In this document: piece by piece, positions 26,401 to 38,300 of the stretch
Layout: every line of letters starts with the position of its first letter
Position numbering within the stretch: position 1 is the first letter of the stretch
Assembly: GCA_949361645.1 (NCBI GenBank)
Contig: OX442415.1
Location: 12,282,241-12,346,240 of the forward strand
Reading direction: 5' to 3'
Source of the DNA: Spongilla lacustris
Lineage: Eukaryota; Porifera; Demospongiae; Spongillida; Spongillidae
Length of the DNA stretch: 64,000 nt
Translations under genes and position numbers: made by a program
Notes under the pieces: model-generated
What the model saw: only the letters and a program-made list of their open reading frames with translations
Database searches by the model: none
What the model was told of the DNA's origin: nothing

Positions 26401-29400
26401 ACCTTAGGTTACATCATTTAACTCATTTCACAGCACGCTACTACATAACAGTACAGTCTTTGATTCACAATTCCCAGTTTATTGCAACATGCAATTGCAC
26501 TTTATTTATTTATTTTTTAATGTGCATTTTTGAGATTATCCATGTCTTAGGGACTTACTTTTCTATTTTTGCATACACCCCAGTATAAGTCTTACCCATA
26601 CAAGCATTTAAGGACCTCCACCCCATCCAAATAAAGCATTGTTCACTTTCGTCAAGGTTCCATGCAGAATTGGCCATACCAGCAAATTAGGAATCTGAAT
26701 CATGTCATGTCATTTAGACACTTGCTTTATACATGCATTGTTTCTGCCCATTTAGAAAAGAATTTGCATTCTTAAAAAATACAAAGCAAGCATTGAAATT
26801 TGAGGAAAGCTATTTATCAGGTTCAACAGCACTATTTGTACCAGGTTGTCACTTGTACCTCACTTACCTCTCTTATTGATGCCCATCTTTATCAGGTCAT
26901 TCTCGGTTAGTTTTTTAACACTCTCCAAGTCTTCCTTGAAACTATATCCACATGCTGCAAACAAACGCTGGTATCCTCTCAGTTCCAATTTCTCTAACCA
27001 ATCACTAACATCATTCTGCATTTTTTCAGTGTATATAGGTTGGTAAAGAAAGTAAATGAAGTGCAGGTATGAATGAACATATTTACAAGCAACACACAAG
27101 TAAGTTCCAAATGCACAGTTATCAAATACATGTAAAGTGTCGTTAATTTTGACAATGCATACATCACATATGCATATCCATCAAAATGTACTAATTAAAT
27201 CAAACTCACAGGGATGGAAGTGTCTATACGTAGTGAATGAAGGCTCTTTGCTTTCCTCTCAAGCCGAAGCCTATGTCCCATCTGTGGGATGTTGATGGCC
27301 TCAAAATCCTATGTGAACAATAGTTCAGATTGATTAGACTTGTACACAGGGAAAAAGAAATAAAAAGAAGGGAACATATAGCAGAGTGGGGCAGCTGAAT
27401 GAAGTGGAACAAGAGACATGAAGAAAGCTATGGTGAGATGTCTTAAAGTAAATAACCTCAAATTTCATGTCAGCTATAAAGGACTTAGTCACATAGCCTC
27501 CTGTTTCAAAATTTGAACTTAAATCCTAAAGTGTTGATAGATGAAGGCAAAGTAATATTAACAGGGTATGAAATAGTACAGATATTCTACACACCCTACA
27601 TTGAGCTTCATCCAGCCATTCTTTGACATCATCAGCCAACTTGAAATCATTTGGATCAACATAAGCAGTTAGCTGAGTCACTGTACAAGTAGAAAATTAG
27701 TCACAAATTTAGTATCTCTGGAAATTGATACTGGACACATGCTATGCTGCTCACCTGGGACAGGAGTAGATTGATTGTTACTTTCATCATTGTTGTCACC
27801 ATTGTTGTTCCCATTACTGTTTTCGTCATTGCTATTTTCAGTACTGTTCAGGTTTTCATCGAACAGCTTACAGACATACAGTGTCAACTTCCTCCACACC
27901 TTCTGCACAACCATCTTGATTGATTTGTACATCCCCTCCTGCTCTTTTGTTTCTTCTCGTGTACCCCAACTTGTGTCATCCAGCTTGGCTGCTGAGTAGA
28001 TGAGCAGGAGGAGATATGTGGACAGAAGAGCAATGAGGTAGAATATAGAACAAAGGAGGCATTTGCGCTCATGTGGGTGGAGTATGGCCGCAATAAAAAA
28101 AATGAGGGCAAAGATGACCAGGTAAATGGTTGAAGGGGCAAGGAACGTGGGAAGTGTACTTCTATCACTGTCATTATAGTTACTGAGGATAGCTTTAAAA
28201 CTCTTGATGTCCTGCACAATGTTGATAACATAGCCAACCAAGACCAAAATCATTACAAATGAGAAAAGGACGGTGCAGACAATGGTGATGTCCATTTGGA
28301 ACTTTGGTTTGCAGTACAGACAGACAAAGCCATAGATCAAACAGAAGATGAATATTGGGACTATCACAGATATGGGGTTCCCACCAAAGGCATCAAACCC
28401 AGCTGCAATAACCAGGGTAACAGTTGCTGGAGAAATGGCTGTTGAGAACAGAAGTATGGCCTGGAAGAGAACAAATATTATTGAGATCCTGTTGTTTCCC
28501 TTGATGAGCTTGGAGCTCTTAGTGATCAGAAGATAGAGGTTAGCAATGGTAGATGGTATCCATCTCTTGCGTTGTTTGAAGAACTCATCCATGGTTTCAG
28601 GGCAATGTGTCTGGTTCTTGGAAATAGCACAGTAGTTAAGTGCCTACCCCTTCTCCACCAGCAGTGAACATAACCAGCATCTTCACCCTAAAGAGGAATT
28701 CCTTTGCTGTCATCACATCACTTGAATATTCTTCAAGGACCTGTTTTAAAGCACTGCATCGAAAAACACTGAAGCATCCTGGACAGCAGAGCACTGTGCC
28801 CATAATGTCTTCTGCAGCCTTCTGCAACCAGTGTCCTATGGCATACTCAAACACCTGGTACCAATAGAGAAGACCGGAGCCATTGGGATGTGTCCGAGCA
28901 CACACACCTCCAACCTGGGGATTGGACTCAAGTCTGTCCAGAAGCAAAATGGCAGATTCAGGAGTGAACTCAATGTCAGCATCCGTGGTTAGAATGAAAG
29001 TATTGTTTTCATCTGTATCATGTTCACCACTCTCTGGATTTAAACGGAAGTTTAGAACATAGTTCATGTACATCACCTGGCTCCACCTCTTTTTACTCTT
29101 CACCTTCAAATTATCCTTGATATGGATGTAGATGGGCATTGTGCCCTCTATGTCACATCTAAACTGGCACCCGTATGGTGTGTCAAACATTTTGGAGGTC
29201 ACATTCTCATCTAGTTTAATGTTGAGGGTTTCTTAGAGCTGGAGAGCATAATGATTAAGCTGGGTCTCATCTACACCACCATCCAGGAATATGTGTGACT
29301 CAAAGTTATCCCTGTAGCCAGAATTTTCACCTTTCTTTTTCTTGTCATAACGGGCTAGTTTGCATATTGAGGAGAGTAACTGCTTCATCTCTTCACGGTC

Positions 29401-31733
29401 TTCCTGGTACATAGTTGTGCAAATAAAGGTGGTCCTCTCTGGTGTAGCATTAGTGGCCCTACCTTGTGACTTTTTCCCCTTCTTCACCTGCCTGTTCAGC
29501 AGTGTGTGTTGCTCAAGGAAGACCGCATCATACCGTGGAGAAAGAAACATATCACTGTCATTGGCAAGGATTGCATTCTTCTTTTCACAAATAAAGATTT
29601 CCATTGTCATTATCTGTCCAACCCATAGAAAAATGCCAGCCACCATCATAATCAGCACATGGACGTCTGTGGGATCAATGGCTGTTACATGCATGGGCTT
29701 GCCTACAGTCTGAATGATGGCACATGCCACTATGGAGAGTGGAGTGCAGAAAAACATGGGAAGGGCCAATCCCCCGCGATGAAAGACCATGGTACAGGAG
29801 AGCCACATGAACATGTACCCAATGCAACTGCTAACTATTTGTATTGGAAAAGGGTAATAATTTGTGTCATCTTTCCACACAAATGTTCCTGATATAAATT
29901 GAACTACATCCGAGGGCTGCATGACTGCATAGAAGGCAGAGCAATACAGAACAATTCGAATAAAGGAACTAATGAAATCTGTAGATAGAATGGACAAAGA
30001 ATATTAATATTAGCCCTGGTATACACTTATATGATGCTAGATACAATAAGATGGCTGCTTCATATAATGCATTCTTGGCAGTAAACTGCATGCTAAAACT
30101 GACCACTGTACTGTACTGTACAAGAAGTAGGGATATTGTGTTACTTACTTGCTTTGGACCTTGTTATCTCAGCTTGTTTGAGATTGGTGCCATATTCAAC
30201 ACATTTGACATATTTCCTCTCTTGCTGCACCTTGGAGCTCCATACTATAGACAGTACAAAAAGGCTTAGACCAATTGCAATTGCAAGCCCAATATTGTCG
30301 TGATCATATAAAAACGCAAAGACAGCCATTACTAGGATGGATGCAGCCTGGAGAATGAGGGCAAATATCCTGCTGCACTTATTCTCTAATACTTTTTTTG
30401 CCTTCTTCATCCATGTTGCAAAGCAGCTCTGTTGCTGCAGCAAACCATGGTTCGCATCGTCTTTGAAACAGTTAAGTATATGTGGCAGGTAGCATATATC
30501 CACTAATGCCTGGGCTGGGAACACTCCACTGAAGACAAGTATGGCCACAATGGAAGGGAGGCGTGGCAGCACGTAGAGGACCATGCAGCTCATGGCAGCA
30601 ACCTCAAATACTGAACTTATCACACCCTGTAAATGGAGGATATCACAACGGGGGCAGAACTGATATTTGTGAGTGCATACTGTATAGGGTGAATGCATTT
30701 GTACTGTATAAATGTACATATGAGTCCATGTGTACACTGTATGTGTTTACATAGGTGTTGTGTGAGTGCATGTGAATACTGATTCTAGGTGTAGAGATGT
30801 CTTGAATAAGTTCATTATGTACAGGTTTGTTTTTGCAATATCTGAAGTGTATAAATTGATTAGTACATGTATACAATAAGTGTATGTATATGTTGTTTAG
30901 ATTTCCAGAAACAACTATGGTGTGATAACAATTGAATAATTATTTTTGTTTTTATCAGTTGTGCATGACAACATCTTTGTTCCTTTGATATGCATTATTG
31001 GTGTTAGTTATGTGTGATGTACATGTATGTGCATTCACTACATCTTAATTCAGTTCTACATGTACCATATCATATCTCTACACCTTCAGTTCCCTCTCAC
31101 TGTCTCTATGCCTCATCACTATTGTGTCTGTCCTCACACTAAGTGCCTGTGCGCAATTACAGTATATTCTTATACATGGGCTGTGTATTCAACAGCAGAA
31201 AGATATACATTATTGGTAGCGTTCCGGATCCACCTTTGTCTCGAAACACAAGATTGATTACATTGTTTTTAAATGCAGTTACCTTCCATATTGTTGGACA
31301 CGAAGAGACGATACATTTCTTCTCACACACACCGTAAAACAGAGACTTCAGAGTGCAGAATAAGGTTACGAACTGCGGTACGAGCACGATAAAAAAGAAG
31401 CTGCCAGCCTACGACCTCATCATAACCTCTTCCGGTACCGTTTTCATGAATAGTGGTGTTGTTGCTCCTGATGATGAGGCATGACGCTAAGCTTATGAAG
31501 CTAACTTTGCTGATCACTGTACACGTGATAACGATGCAGAACAGAACAAAGCTAACGACAATCGTTACGATTTTTTCAGTGTAGTGCCGATCGCGCGTAG
31601 TGCTTTGCCGAGTAGTGCTTTGATTTTGATCTGCGCTGTTTGGTTCTCGCTCTTGTGTCTGAGCAGGTAGCGACCCGATCTCATCCATTTCAATACTTTC
31701 ATTGTCTACTATCAATATACCACGCGCAGCCAT
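24702..31733 (-). pseudogene. Chitin synthase with tandem SAM domains, disrupted
   Basis: Chitin synthases are multi-pass membrane glycosyltransferases that polymerise UDP-GlcNAc. Eight exons fit by splice sites and phase: 31331-31733, 30149-30626, 27755-29978, 27600-27680, 27457-27497, 27210-27308, 26868-27015 and 24702-25136, about 1300 codons if unbroken. In order they give N-terminal membrane helices, the catalytic domain (FICTTMYQED, TTDADIEF, CCPGCFSVFR, QRKRW), a membrane-helix cluster, SAM domain 1 (VKEWL to MGHRLRLERKAK), SAM domain 2 (VSDWLEKLELRGYQ to LIKMGINKRG) and a last exon with helices ending SSEDVA. Lesions: one extra T in a T6 run (plus 31391-31396), in-frame TAA at 29233-29235, two 1-nt deletions around the EDRW catalytic motif (about 28673-28692), TAG replacing Trp at 28644-28646, and a frameshift near 24813-24838. 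Exon lengths are off by exactly the amounts these indels predict. SAM-bearing chitin synthases are known from cnidarians and sponges. I judge it a pseudogene; the exon 4-5 junction is approximate. Confidence 0.85.
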
Positions 31734-31922
31734 GAGCAATATAGTAGTGGAATGGCTTCTGAGTTCTGACTGCACGGCAGCTATATATAGTTATACGTAG
31801 TCCCACGCGATGAGATAATATCTCTGCCATTTTCGATGACTCCAGCACACAGCTACACCCACCACACAGCTACACCCACCTACAACTACAACCCACAGAA
31901 CCACATCATATGATACACCACA
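31734..31922. promoter_or_regulatory. Possible shared upstream region of divergent transcripts
   Basis: This 189-bp interval separates the chitin synthase start (31733, minus) from a possible first exon on the plus strand (31923). It contains a short direct repeat, 'cacacagctacacccacc'. Its promoter role is inferred from position only. Confidence 0.25.
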
Positions 31923-31976
31923 ATGGCCTGTTCTGTGCTTGACTTCTTCAAGCTCAACGTTGATCAATGCTGTCAG
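31923..31976 (+). CDS. Candidate first exon of an unidentified gene
   Basis: ATG in 'cacaATGGCC' opens an 18-codon frame (MACSVLDFFKLNVDQCCQ) ending at a good donor, CAG|GTATTG. No matching downstream exon is recognised, because the following 900 bp are foldback and duplication sequence. It may be an orphaned first exon, a decayed gene or chance. Confidence 0.25.
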
Positions 31977-32253
31977 GTATTGCAGAGCAAACGAATCTTT
32001 ATTTGTGCTGACCAGTTATTAGCAGCAATGCTGTGAAATTGAAGCCCCGTGCATCAATGTGGAAGCAGGTACCTCATGATGAGAAAGTTTATTGCAACAA
32101 CAATTGTGATGGGCCTAGTACTGTACCATATAGTATGTTCCCTCACATCACATCCATGAATACCCATGTTCCCTCGTCACACCACACCGGGACCCATCTT
32201 TCCTCCTTGCATCACAACCATGTTCACCTCTTGCGCCAGCCAGAACCATGTTC

Positions 32254-32864
32254 AGGGTTATCGCCAGCGCCACGCATTTGCGTGGCGTGCGAATCAGTTA
32301 GAGGCGTATTCCCTCAATTGGATAGTGGGAGCTAGTGCCTTACAATTCGTATTTTCCCTTACGAATTCCGCTTTCTAATATTTGGTAAGGGTTTAGTATC
32401 TTATGTTCTAACCACAAATCCCTCCTTCAAACAGTGGTTTCGAAAGCATGTTAAACAAGAAAAAAAAGCATTAATTGTATTAGTGATGAGTTTAGAGGAG
32501 GTTTCAACATCAGCGAGTAAGGGCATAAGGTTGGCTACTGTCCAGCATGGAAGGAGCAGTATCTGTGGGTAGTCCTCCTCTAAACTCATCATTAATACAA
32601 AAGCTTTTCATTCTTTGGAACCTACATCAGCTACACGGATTACTTTGTATACTGTTTGAAGGAAGGGGTTTTGGAATAACTAAAAATACCAAATCCCCTT
32701 ACCAAACACAGAAAGCGGATTTGTAAGGGAAAATTGTGAGGCACTCCCACTTTTCAATTGCTTACATGTACATGTAGGTACACTGTTATGTTAACACCAC
32801 CACTGTCATATATATATATCAACATGGTCAGCCACAATTGGTGCGTGGCGCTGGCGGAAACCAT
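32254..32864. mobile_element. Nested palindromic foldback element, ~610 bp
   Basis: The left side carries 'cgccagcgccacgca', 'tagtgccttacaatt', 'ccgctttct' and 'ttggtaaggg' in order. The right side carries their complements in reverse order, up to 'tgcgtggcgctggcgg'. The centre has a second inverted repeat, 'gtgatgagtttagaggagg' (near 32482) against 'cctcctctaaactcatcat' (near 32575). The arms are more diverged than in the other foldbacks, so this is probably an older insertion. Confidence 0.75.
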
Positions 32865-33589
32865 GCATGATGTTCCCCCTTGCATCACAATCATTAACAA
32901 TGCATTGCGCACACGTGCCTGTTAACCTTTCTGCCGTGCACGTATCAGCTGCAGGTGGGCTGAAAGAAAAGGTGAGAAAAATGCAAGCAGCATTAAATTT
33001 TGATGTTGATTATAGTATTTAAATGGCATACTTCATGATAGGGACAAAGTAAGTATAAAACTTTCATATATATGACTATTTCATTTCACTTATTATTCAA
33101 ACATTGTTTCCCTTCTTTTTGCATCATAATCATGGAGAATATTTTTTATTAACTTCCTTCAAAAAAAAGATGCTTCCAAAATGGCAACTGTGCAGAATTA
33201 GCTTCGGGACCATCTAAATAATCAATTGTGTCCCCAGCTTAAATATGCTGCATCAAGAAATGGATTGCATCACTGCTACACAAGAAAGTGGCATGGTGCA
33301 CTGTAAAAACAGTAGTGTAAATGTCAATCCAAAACAAATTCAATCCATTGGATTGAAATACAGTTGGATTAGGAAACTATCCAATTTTTCTGCTTTGAAA
33401 CACTGGATTGATCCTCAAACCTTGGATTTTGGATGGATTGGGCCGGCATTATTCCTTTGAAAATAAAATATACCTTTAGTGCCACACATTTAAGGTTGCT
33501 ATATATATATATCCATTCTATAGCATACTCGTTGGGTGCATAGTCATGGGCAAATGGATATAAAGGTTGTCTACTCAAGTTCTTTTTTT

Positions 33590-34870
33590 GAAGGACAGCC
33601 TAACTTCCATATCACCCCTTAGTAGTCAATCTCTTCCAATTACATCAGAATACGCCTCAAATGACAAGGACAACCTAACTTCCATATCACCCCGTGTCAT
33701 TTAATAGGTGTTCTCAGGAACTTGGAGAAGGAGGCTGACTACTTTTCAGGACCTGGGACTAAGAGAATCACATTTTCCTCTGTCAAAACACTATGAATTA
33801 TTAATGAGGTGGGCCATAGTATGGGACAGGGGGGTGATATGGAAGTTAGGTTCTCCTTCAAAGAAGGAATTTGTCCAGATATCTCAACATCTCATTAATA
33901 AATCATAGTGTGTAAAGGGGGGAAATGGGATTTAAAAAGTTCCAACCCCTGAACAGTCCCCTTTTACTACTACCTCAGAACACCCGCAAATGACAAGGGG
34001 TGATATGGAAGTTAGGTTCTTGACCAGACAACCTCTACATCCCATCAACCAGTTACCTCCAAGAGCCGCATATCTGAGACAACAATATGTTTACTGTTAT
34101 ACCAAAGGATTATTCCAGACCCTTTGAAATATTATACTGATTTGAAGTTATTCATCTTTGTGGCTTTAGATTATATTGTTCACACCACCTCCCTACTACA
34201 TAGCATTCTTCTGCTGCCTCATTTTATTGATTTTGGACAATATTAAACAAAAATATTCCTATGTTAATCGGTTAATAATCCATAGTGTGTGACAGGGGAG
34301 GGGGGGGGGGAAAAGGGGATTTTAAAACTGAGCCCTAAGCCCAGCAAAGTAGTCATTCCCCTTCTCCATGTACCTCAGAACATTCCCCAAATGACAAGGG
34401 GTGATATGAAAGTTAGGTTCTCCTTCAAAGAAGGAACTTAACCAGACAACCGTTACATTTTATTAACCGGTTACCTCCAAGAGATGCATATTTGTGTGAA
34501 CAATGTGTTTACAGTTCCCTTTGAAATAATTTGAAGTTACTCATCTTCAAGGCTTCAGATTATATTGTTCACACCACCTCCCTACTACCCAACATTCCTC
34601 TGCTGCCTAATAAACAAAAATATTCAGGCGTTGATTGGTGAATAATTCATAGTGTGTGACAGTGTGTGATTTAAAAAGTCCTAAGCCCAGAAAAGTAGTC
34701 AGTCCCCTTCTCCAAGTACCTCAAAACACCCTCAAATGACAAGGGGTGATATGTAAATTAGGTTCTCCTTCAAACAAGGAACTTGACCAGACAACGTCTA
34801 CATCTCATTAATATTAGGTGGGAAATTGGAATTTAAAAGGCCCAAGCTCTAGCTTTCTTTTTTGCATCAG
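33590..34870. repeat. Local array of ~360-400-bp repeats with inverted edge
   Basis: 'ggggtgatatggaagttagg' or close variants occur near 33829, 33999, 34399 and 34742. Each is preceded by 'tcaaatgacaa' (or similar) and followed by 'gaccagacaac'. Longer shared blocks such as 'ttatattgttcacaccacct' recur near 34171 and 34560. At the left edge (33599 and 33667) the same motif is inverted. No coding sequence is seen. The array interrupts a segment otherwise matching the chitin synthase region. Confidence 0.75.
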
Positions 34871-35860
34871 ATATGTATGAGGATGCAAACATTGTACAAG
34901 AAACCATTATTGGATTACCAGCTGTAAGGGAATGGTCAATCCAAATTTTGGATTGTTGTTTACCCTACCTTTTTTACAGTGTGTATATTACAACTGCTGT
35001 GATGCATTGTGGTTGGGAACAAGAACTTACATATTCAGGTATGTGTATAAGATACAAGTGTGTGGGTGTGGATGTGGAGAGTAGGTGTGTGTACAGTGTG
35101 TGCATGTGTCATGTGGGAAAGTTGTGTGTGTGTATCAATTGACGGTGCCCATCTCAGGTGGGTGTGCACGTCTGGACTGAAGTGTATGTCACGTGTACAT
35201 GTTGGGTGAAAACAGTAGTGTATGGTGTGCTTGTGAGCTGTGTGTGTGGTATATTATATCGGTGTGCCAGGTAGCTATGTTTGTTTGAGTGCGTGAGTAC
35301 CTGAAGCATGTGAAGAGCGAGGTCCAGTGGCAATAAGTCTCATTGATCCTTTTTCCCTACTAACTTTAAACGGATCCTACAAAATTCTTTCCAAAACTTC
35401 TGACAAACCATAGTGGCTTGCCAAAGCATATGTATGATTGATGAAGATTAGTGCACCAGGTATAGTGCGTTTCTTGTATGTACACTAAAAACATTATTTA
35501 ACTCATTTCACAATTCCCAGTTTATAATTGCACTTCATTTTATTTTTATGTTAGAGATTCTCTTTGTTTTAGGGACTCCTACGTATTTTTCTATTTTATT
35601 TTCAGACTAGTATATCACTGGGGATTCCACACATCATTTAAAGATCAGTGATCCCACCCCTTCCTGGCCATACCAACAAATTCAAATCCGGATCATATCA
35701 CATGATTTAGTCACCTGCTTGAGAGCACCCATGAACACATTTGAACAGAAAGAAAACAAAATTGCACCCCCAAAAATGATAATATATAAAGAATGCCTTG
35801 TAACTAGAAGTAAAGCTATTTATCAGGTTGAGCAGCACTATTTGTACCAGGTTGTGACTT
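34871..35860. other. Decayed duplicate of chitin synthase intron sequence
   Basis: No gene is called. A plus-strand frame at 34873-35142 contains AVMHCGWEQE, which resembles a frame at 57085-57125 in the other duplicated block (AVIYCGWGQEQ). I cannot link either to a family. From about 35480, phrases match the 26400-26860 intron region. Confidence 0.4.
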
Positions 35861-35867
35861 GTGCCTC

Positions 35868-36636
35868 ACTTACCTCTCTTATTGATGCCCATCTTTATCA
35901 GGTCAAGATCATTCTTGGTTAGTTTTTTAACACTCTCGAAGTCTTCCTGGAAACTATATCCACATGCTGCAAACAAATGCTGGTATCCTTTGAGTTCCAA
36001 TTTCATTGTAGTTACTGAGGATAGCTTTAAAACTCTTGATGTCCTGCACAATGTTGATAACATAGCCCACCATGACCACAAACATTAAAGGTGAGAAAAG
36101 GAAGGTGCAGACAATGGTGATGTCCATTTGGAACTTTGGTTTGCAGTACAGACAGACAAGGCTATAGCTCACACAGAAGATGAGTAGTGGGACAATCACA
36201 GATATGGGGTCCACTCCAGAGGTGTTAAACCCAGGTGCAATAACCAGGATCACAGTTGCTGGAGAAATGGCTGTTGCGAACAGAATCATGGCCTGCAAGA
36301 TAACAAAATATGATTGAGATCCTGCTGTTTCCCTTATTGGAGCTCTTAGAGATCATAAGATAGAGGTTAGCAATGGTTGATGGTATCCATGTCTTGCGCT
36401 GTTTGAAGAACTCGTTCATGGTTTCAGGGCAATGTGTCTGATTCTTGGATATAGCACAGTAGTTAAGTGCCCACCCCTTCTCCACCACCTGTGTGCCTAA
36501 CCAACGGTGTCTTTGATGACGAATTCCTTTGCTGACTTCACATATGTTGAATATTCGTCAAGGACATTTTTTAAGGCACTACATCAAAATACACTAAAGC
36601 AGCCTGGGCAGCAGAGCACTGTGACCATATTGTTTG
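35868..36636 (-). pseudogene. Chitin synthase fragment with internal deletion
   Basis: Read on the minus strand, the copy starts at the LCCPGCFSVF region of the catalytic domain. It continues through EKGWALNYCAISKNQTHCP and FFKQRKTWIPSTIANL into the membrane helices (CKPKFQMDITIVCT, VGYVINIVQDIKSFK). It then jumps at about 36005 directly into SAM domain 2 (LKGYQHLFAACGYSF). About 1.2 kb equivalent to 26994-28170 is missing, including SAM domain 1. The EDRW region has lost about 10 nt, a TGA replaces Arg after SVF, and further frameshifts follow. The SAM exon still ends at its splice donor with intron attached, so this is a DNA-level duplicate and not a retrocopy. Confidence 0.88.
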
Positions 36637-36879
36637 AATAGCTCAACAGCAAATCGGATGAAAAATCAAAAGAAATTGTCAACTGTGTATCAAAACAAGA
36701 GCGAGAAAGGGGGTTAGAGATGGTATGATACTATATGCATAGGCCTTCGCGATTCAGTCATGCCCGTATTGTTTAGATGACGATGGCGTTGGTCAGAATA
36801 GTGTTAGTAACGACGGTTTCTTTGGGATGAACGATGGCTTTTATGAATGCGATGCTATAGCACGGACGGAGGAGTACGA

Positions 36880-37090
36880 TGGCGATGGTTGAAGGCATTG
36901 ACGATATGATGGTGCTGGTGAAGACGATGCCGGATGGTGCGGCTGGTGAAGACGATGTCGGATGGCGCTGGTGAAGACGATGCCGGATGGCGCTGGTGAA
37001 GACGATGCCGGATGGCGCTGGTGAAGACGATGCCGGATGGTGCTGGTCAGTGAAGACGATACCGGATGGTGATGGTGAAGACGTTGAAGA
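36880..37090. repeat. Minisatellite, GATGCCGGATGG-type units
   Basis: Units of about 24 bp built on 'gccggatggcgctggtgaag' repeat about seven times with substitutions. The region encodes nothing I recognise. Confidence 0.85.
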
Positions 37091-37251
37091 TGATGCTGCT
37101 AGCATTTTCACAATCATTTTATGTCTGACTACTTACATAGATGCTGTTCCAACAGTGGATACGTCTGCATCAATGCTGCTTTTAAAAAAAGGTACTTGGC
37201 ATATCAGTGAATATCTATATTATTTTAATTTTCTTATAGATCTTCATGAGG

Positions 37252-37860
37252 ATGGGGTTGCCAAAGGTGATTACATCTGACCAGGGTGACCATGAACTCA
37301 TGCACAAAACTTCTTAACATCGAACATCATCTTACAACTCGAACCTTACCATCCACAGGTAATCATTTAATTTTTAGCAATGTTAAATTACATTGTATTG
37401 CAAGCATAACAACTTCATAGTTAGTAAAAGATGCACTGCTTTCTATGTTCATCATGTCTGCTTATATATAATGCTCATTGTAGGAGAAAGAGTGGTTTAT
37501 TGGATCCAAATTTTTACACTGTCTCACAGTCCAGCAGTTTCAATAAATCCATAATAGCGTAACACAAAAGGCATCACTGCATGGTTTCATCTATTGGTAA
37601 TATCAGAAACCAGCAGCATATGTTTTTAAGATGAGATGATGAATAATCAACTGGTATATCAAATGGCAAAAGTATTGAATTAATAATTTTATGTGCACAT
37701 TGTATAGCAATAGTGCATAAAGTTTATTGCACCTGCAGGGACATTACAAAGGCACCTTCCAGTGGAAACCTTGTGCAGTGCAAAGAGTGGTACCATAAGA
37801 GATGTGAAAGTCACAGAGAAGCAAATGAAATCAACTTGGGCATGTCAACACTGAAAAGAA
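37252..37860 (+). pseudogene. Relic of a retroelement integrase plus PHD-like finger
   Basis: At 37252-37290 one frame reads GLPKVITSDQG, the second catalytic-aspartate region of a retroviral-type integrase core. After a frameshift another frame reads KLLNIEHHLTT up to about 37358, the expected continuation. At 37713-37810 a plus-strand frame reads VYCTCRDITKAPSSGNLVQC then EWYHKRC, a degenerate PHD finger lacking one cysteine pair. Integrase followed by a PHD-like finger is known for some gypsy-derived proteins in invertebrates. The order and spacing suggest one decayed element, but joining the two parts is inference. Confidence 0.55.
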
Positions 37861-38124
37861 CTTTGATTTATATTTATCCCACATTCATTTTCCTGCATGT
37901 GCATATAAGTATATGTAACATGTGACATGTGGCTTTGAATCAATTAAGGTACAATCTGTAGCTATACACCAAAACATGCTGTTTAGATCGAAGCATCTGA
38001 AGAGGGAGGTCAATTAGACAAAGTTTTCTTCCATGCTGCCAAACTAAGGGGGACCAATATTTTGCATGCCTTGTACAAATAGCTTATAAAATGGGACTTT
38101 TAGCTGTACAAACCAAATGGTAAA

Positions 38125-38300
38125 AATTGGGGGGGGGGGGGGGGGGGGGGGGGGGACCAAATTTTTCAAGGGGGGACCATTTATTTCAGCTGGAAAAAGG
38201 GGGATCAAATGTTTCAAAGGGGGACCGTTGGTCCCCCCGGACCATTTTTTTTTCTGAAATATTTGGTCCGGGGGACTGTTTTTGGGGGGACCAATTGTTA
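38125..38300. repeat. Poly-G tract and GGGGGACCA-type repeats
   Basis: A G tract of about 26 bp (about 38129-38154) is followed by repeated 'gggggacca' phrases and their complement ('tggtccccccgg'), so the region can fold back. No gene is present. Confidence 0.6.
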
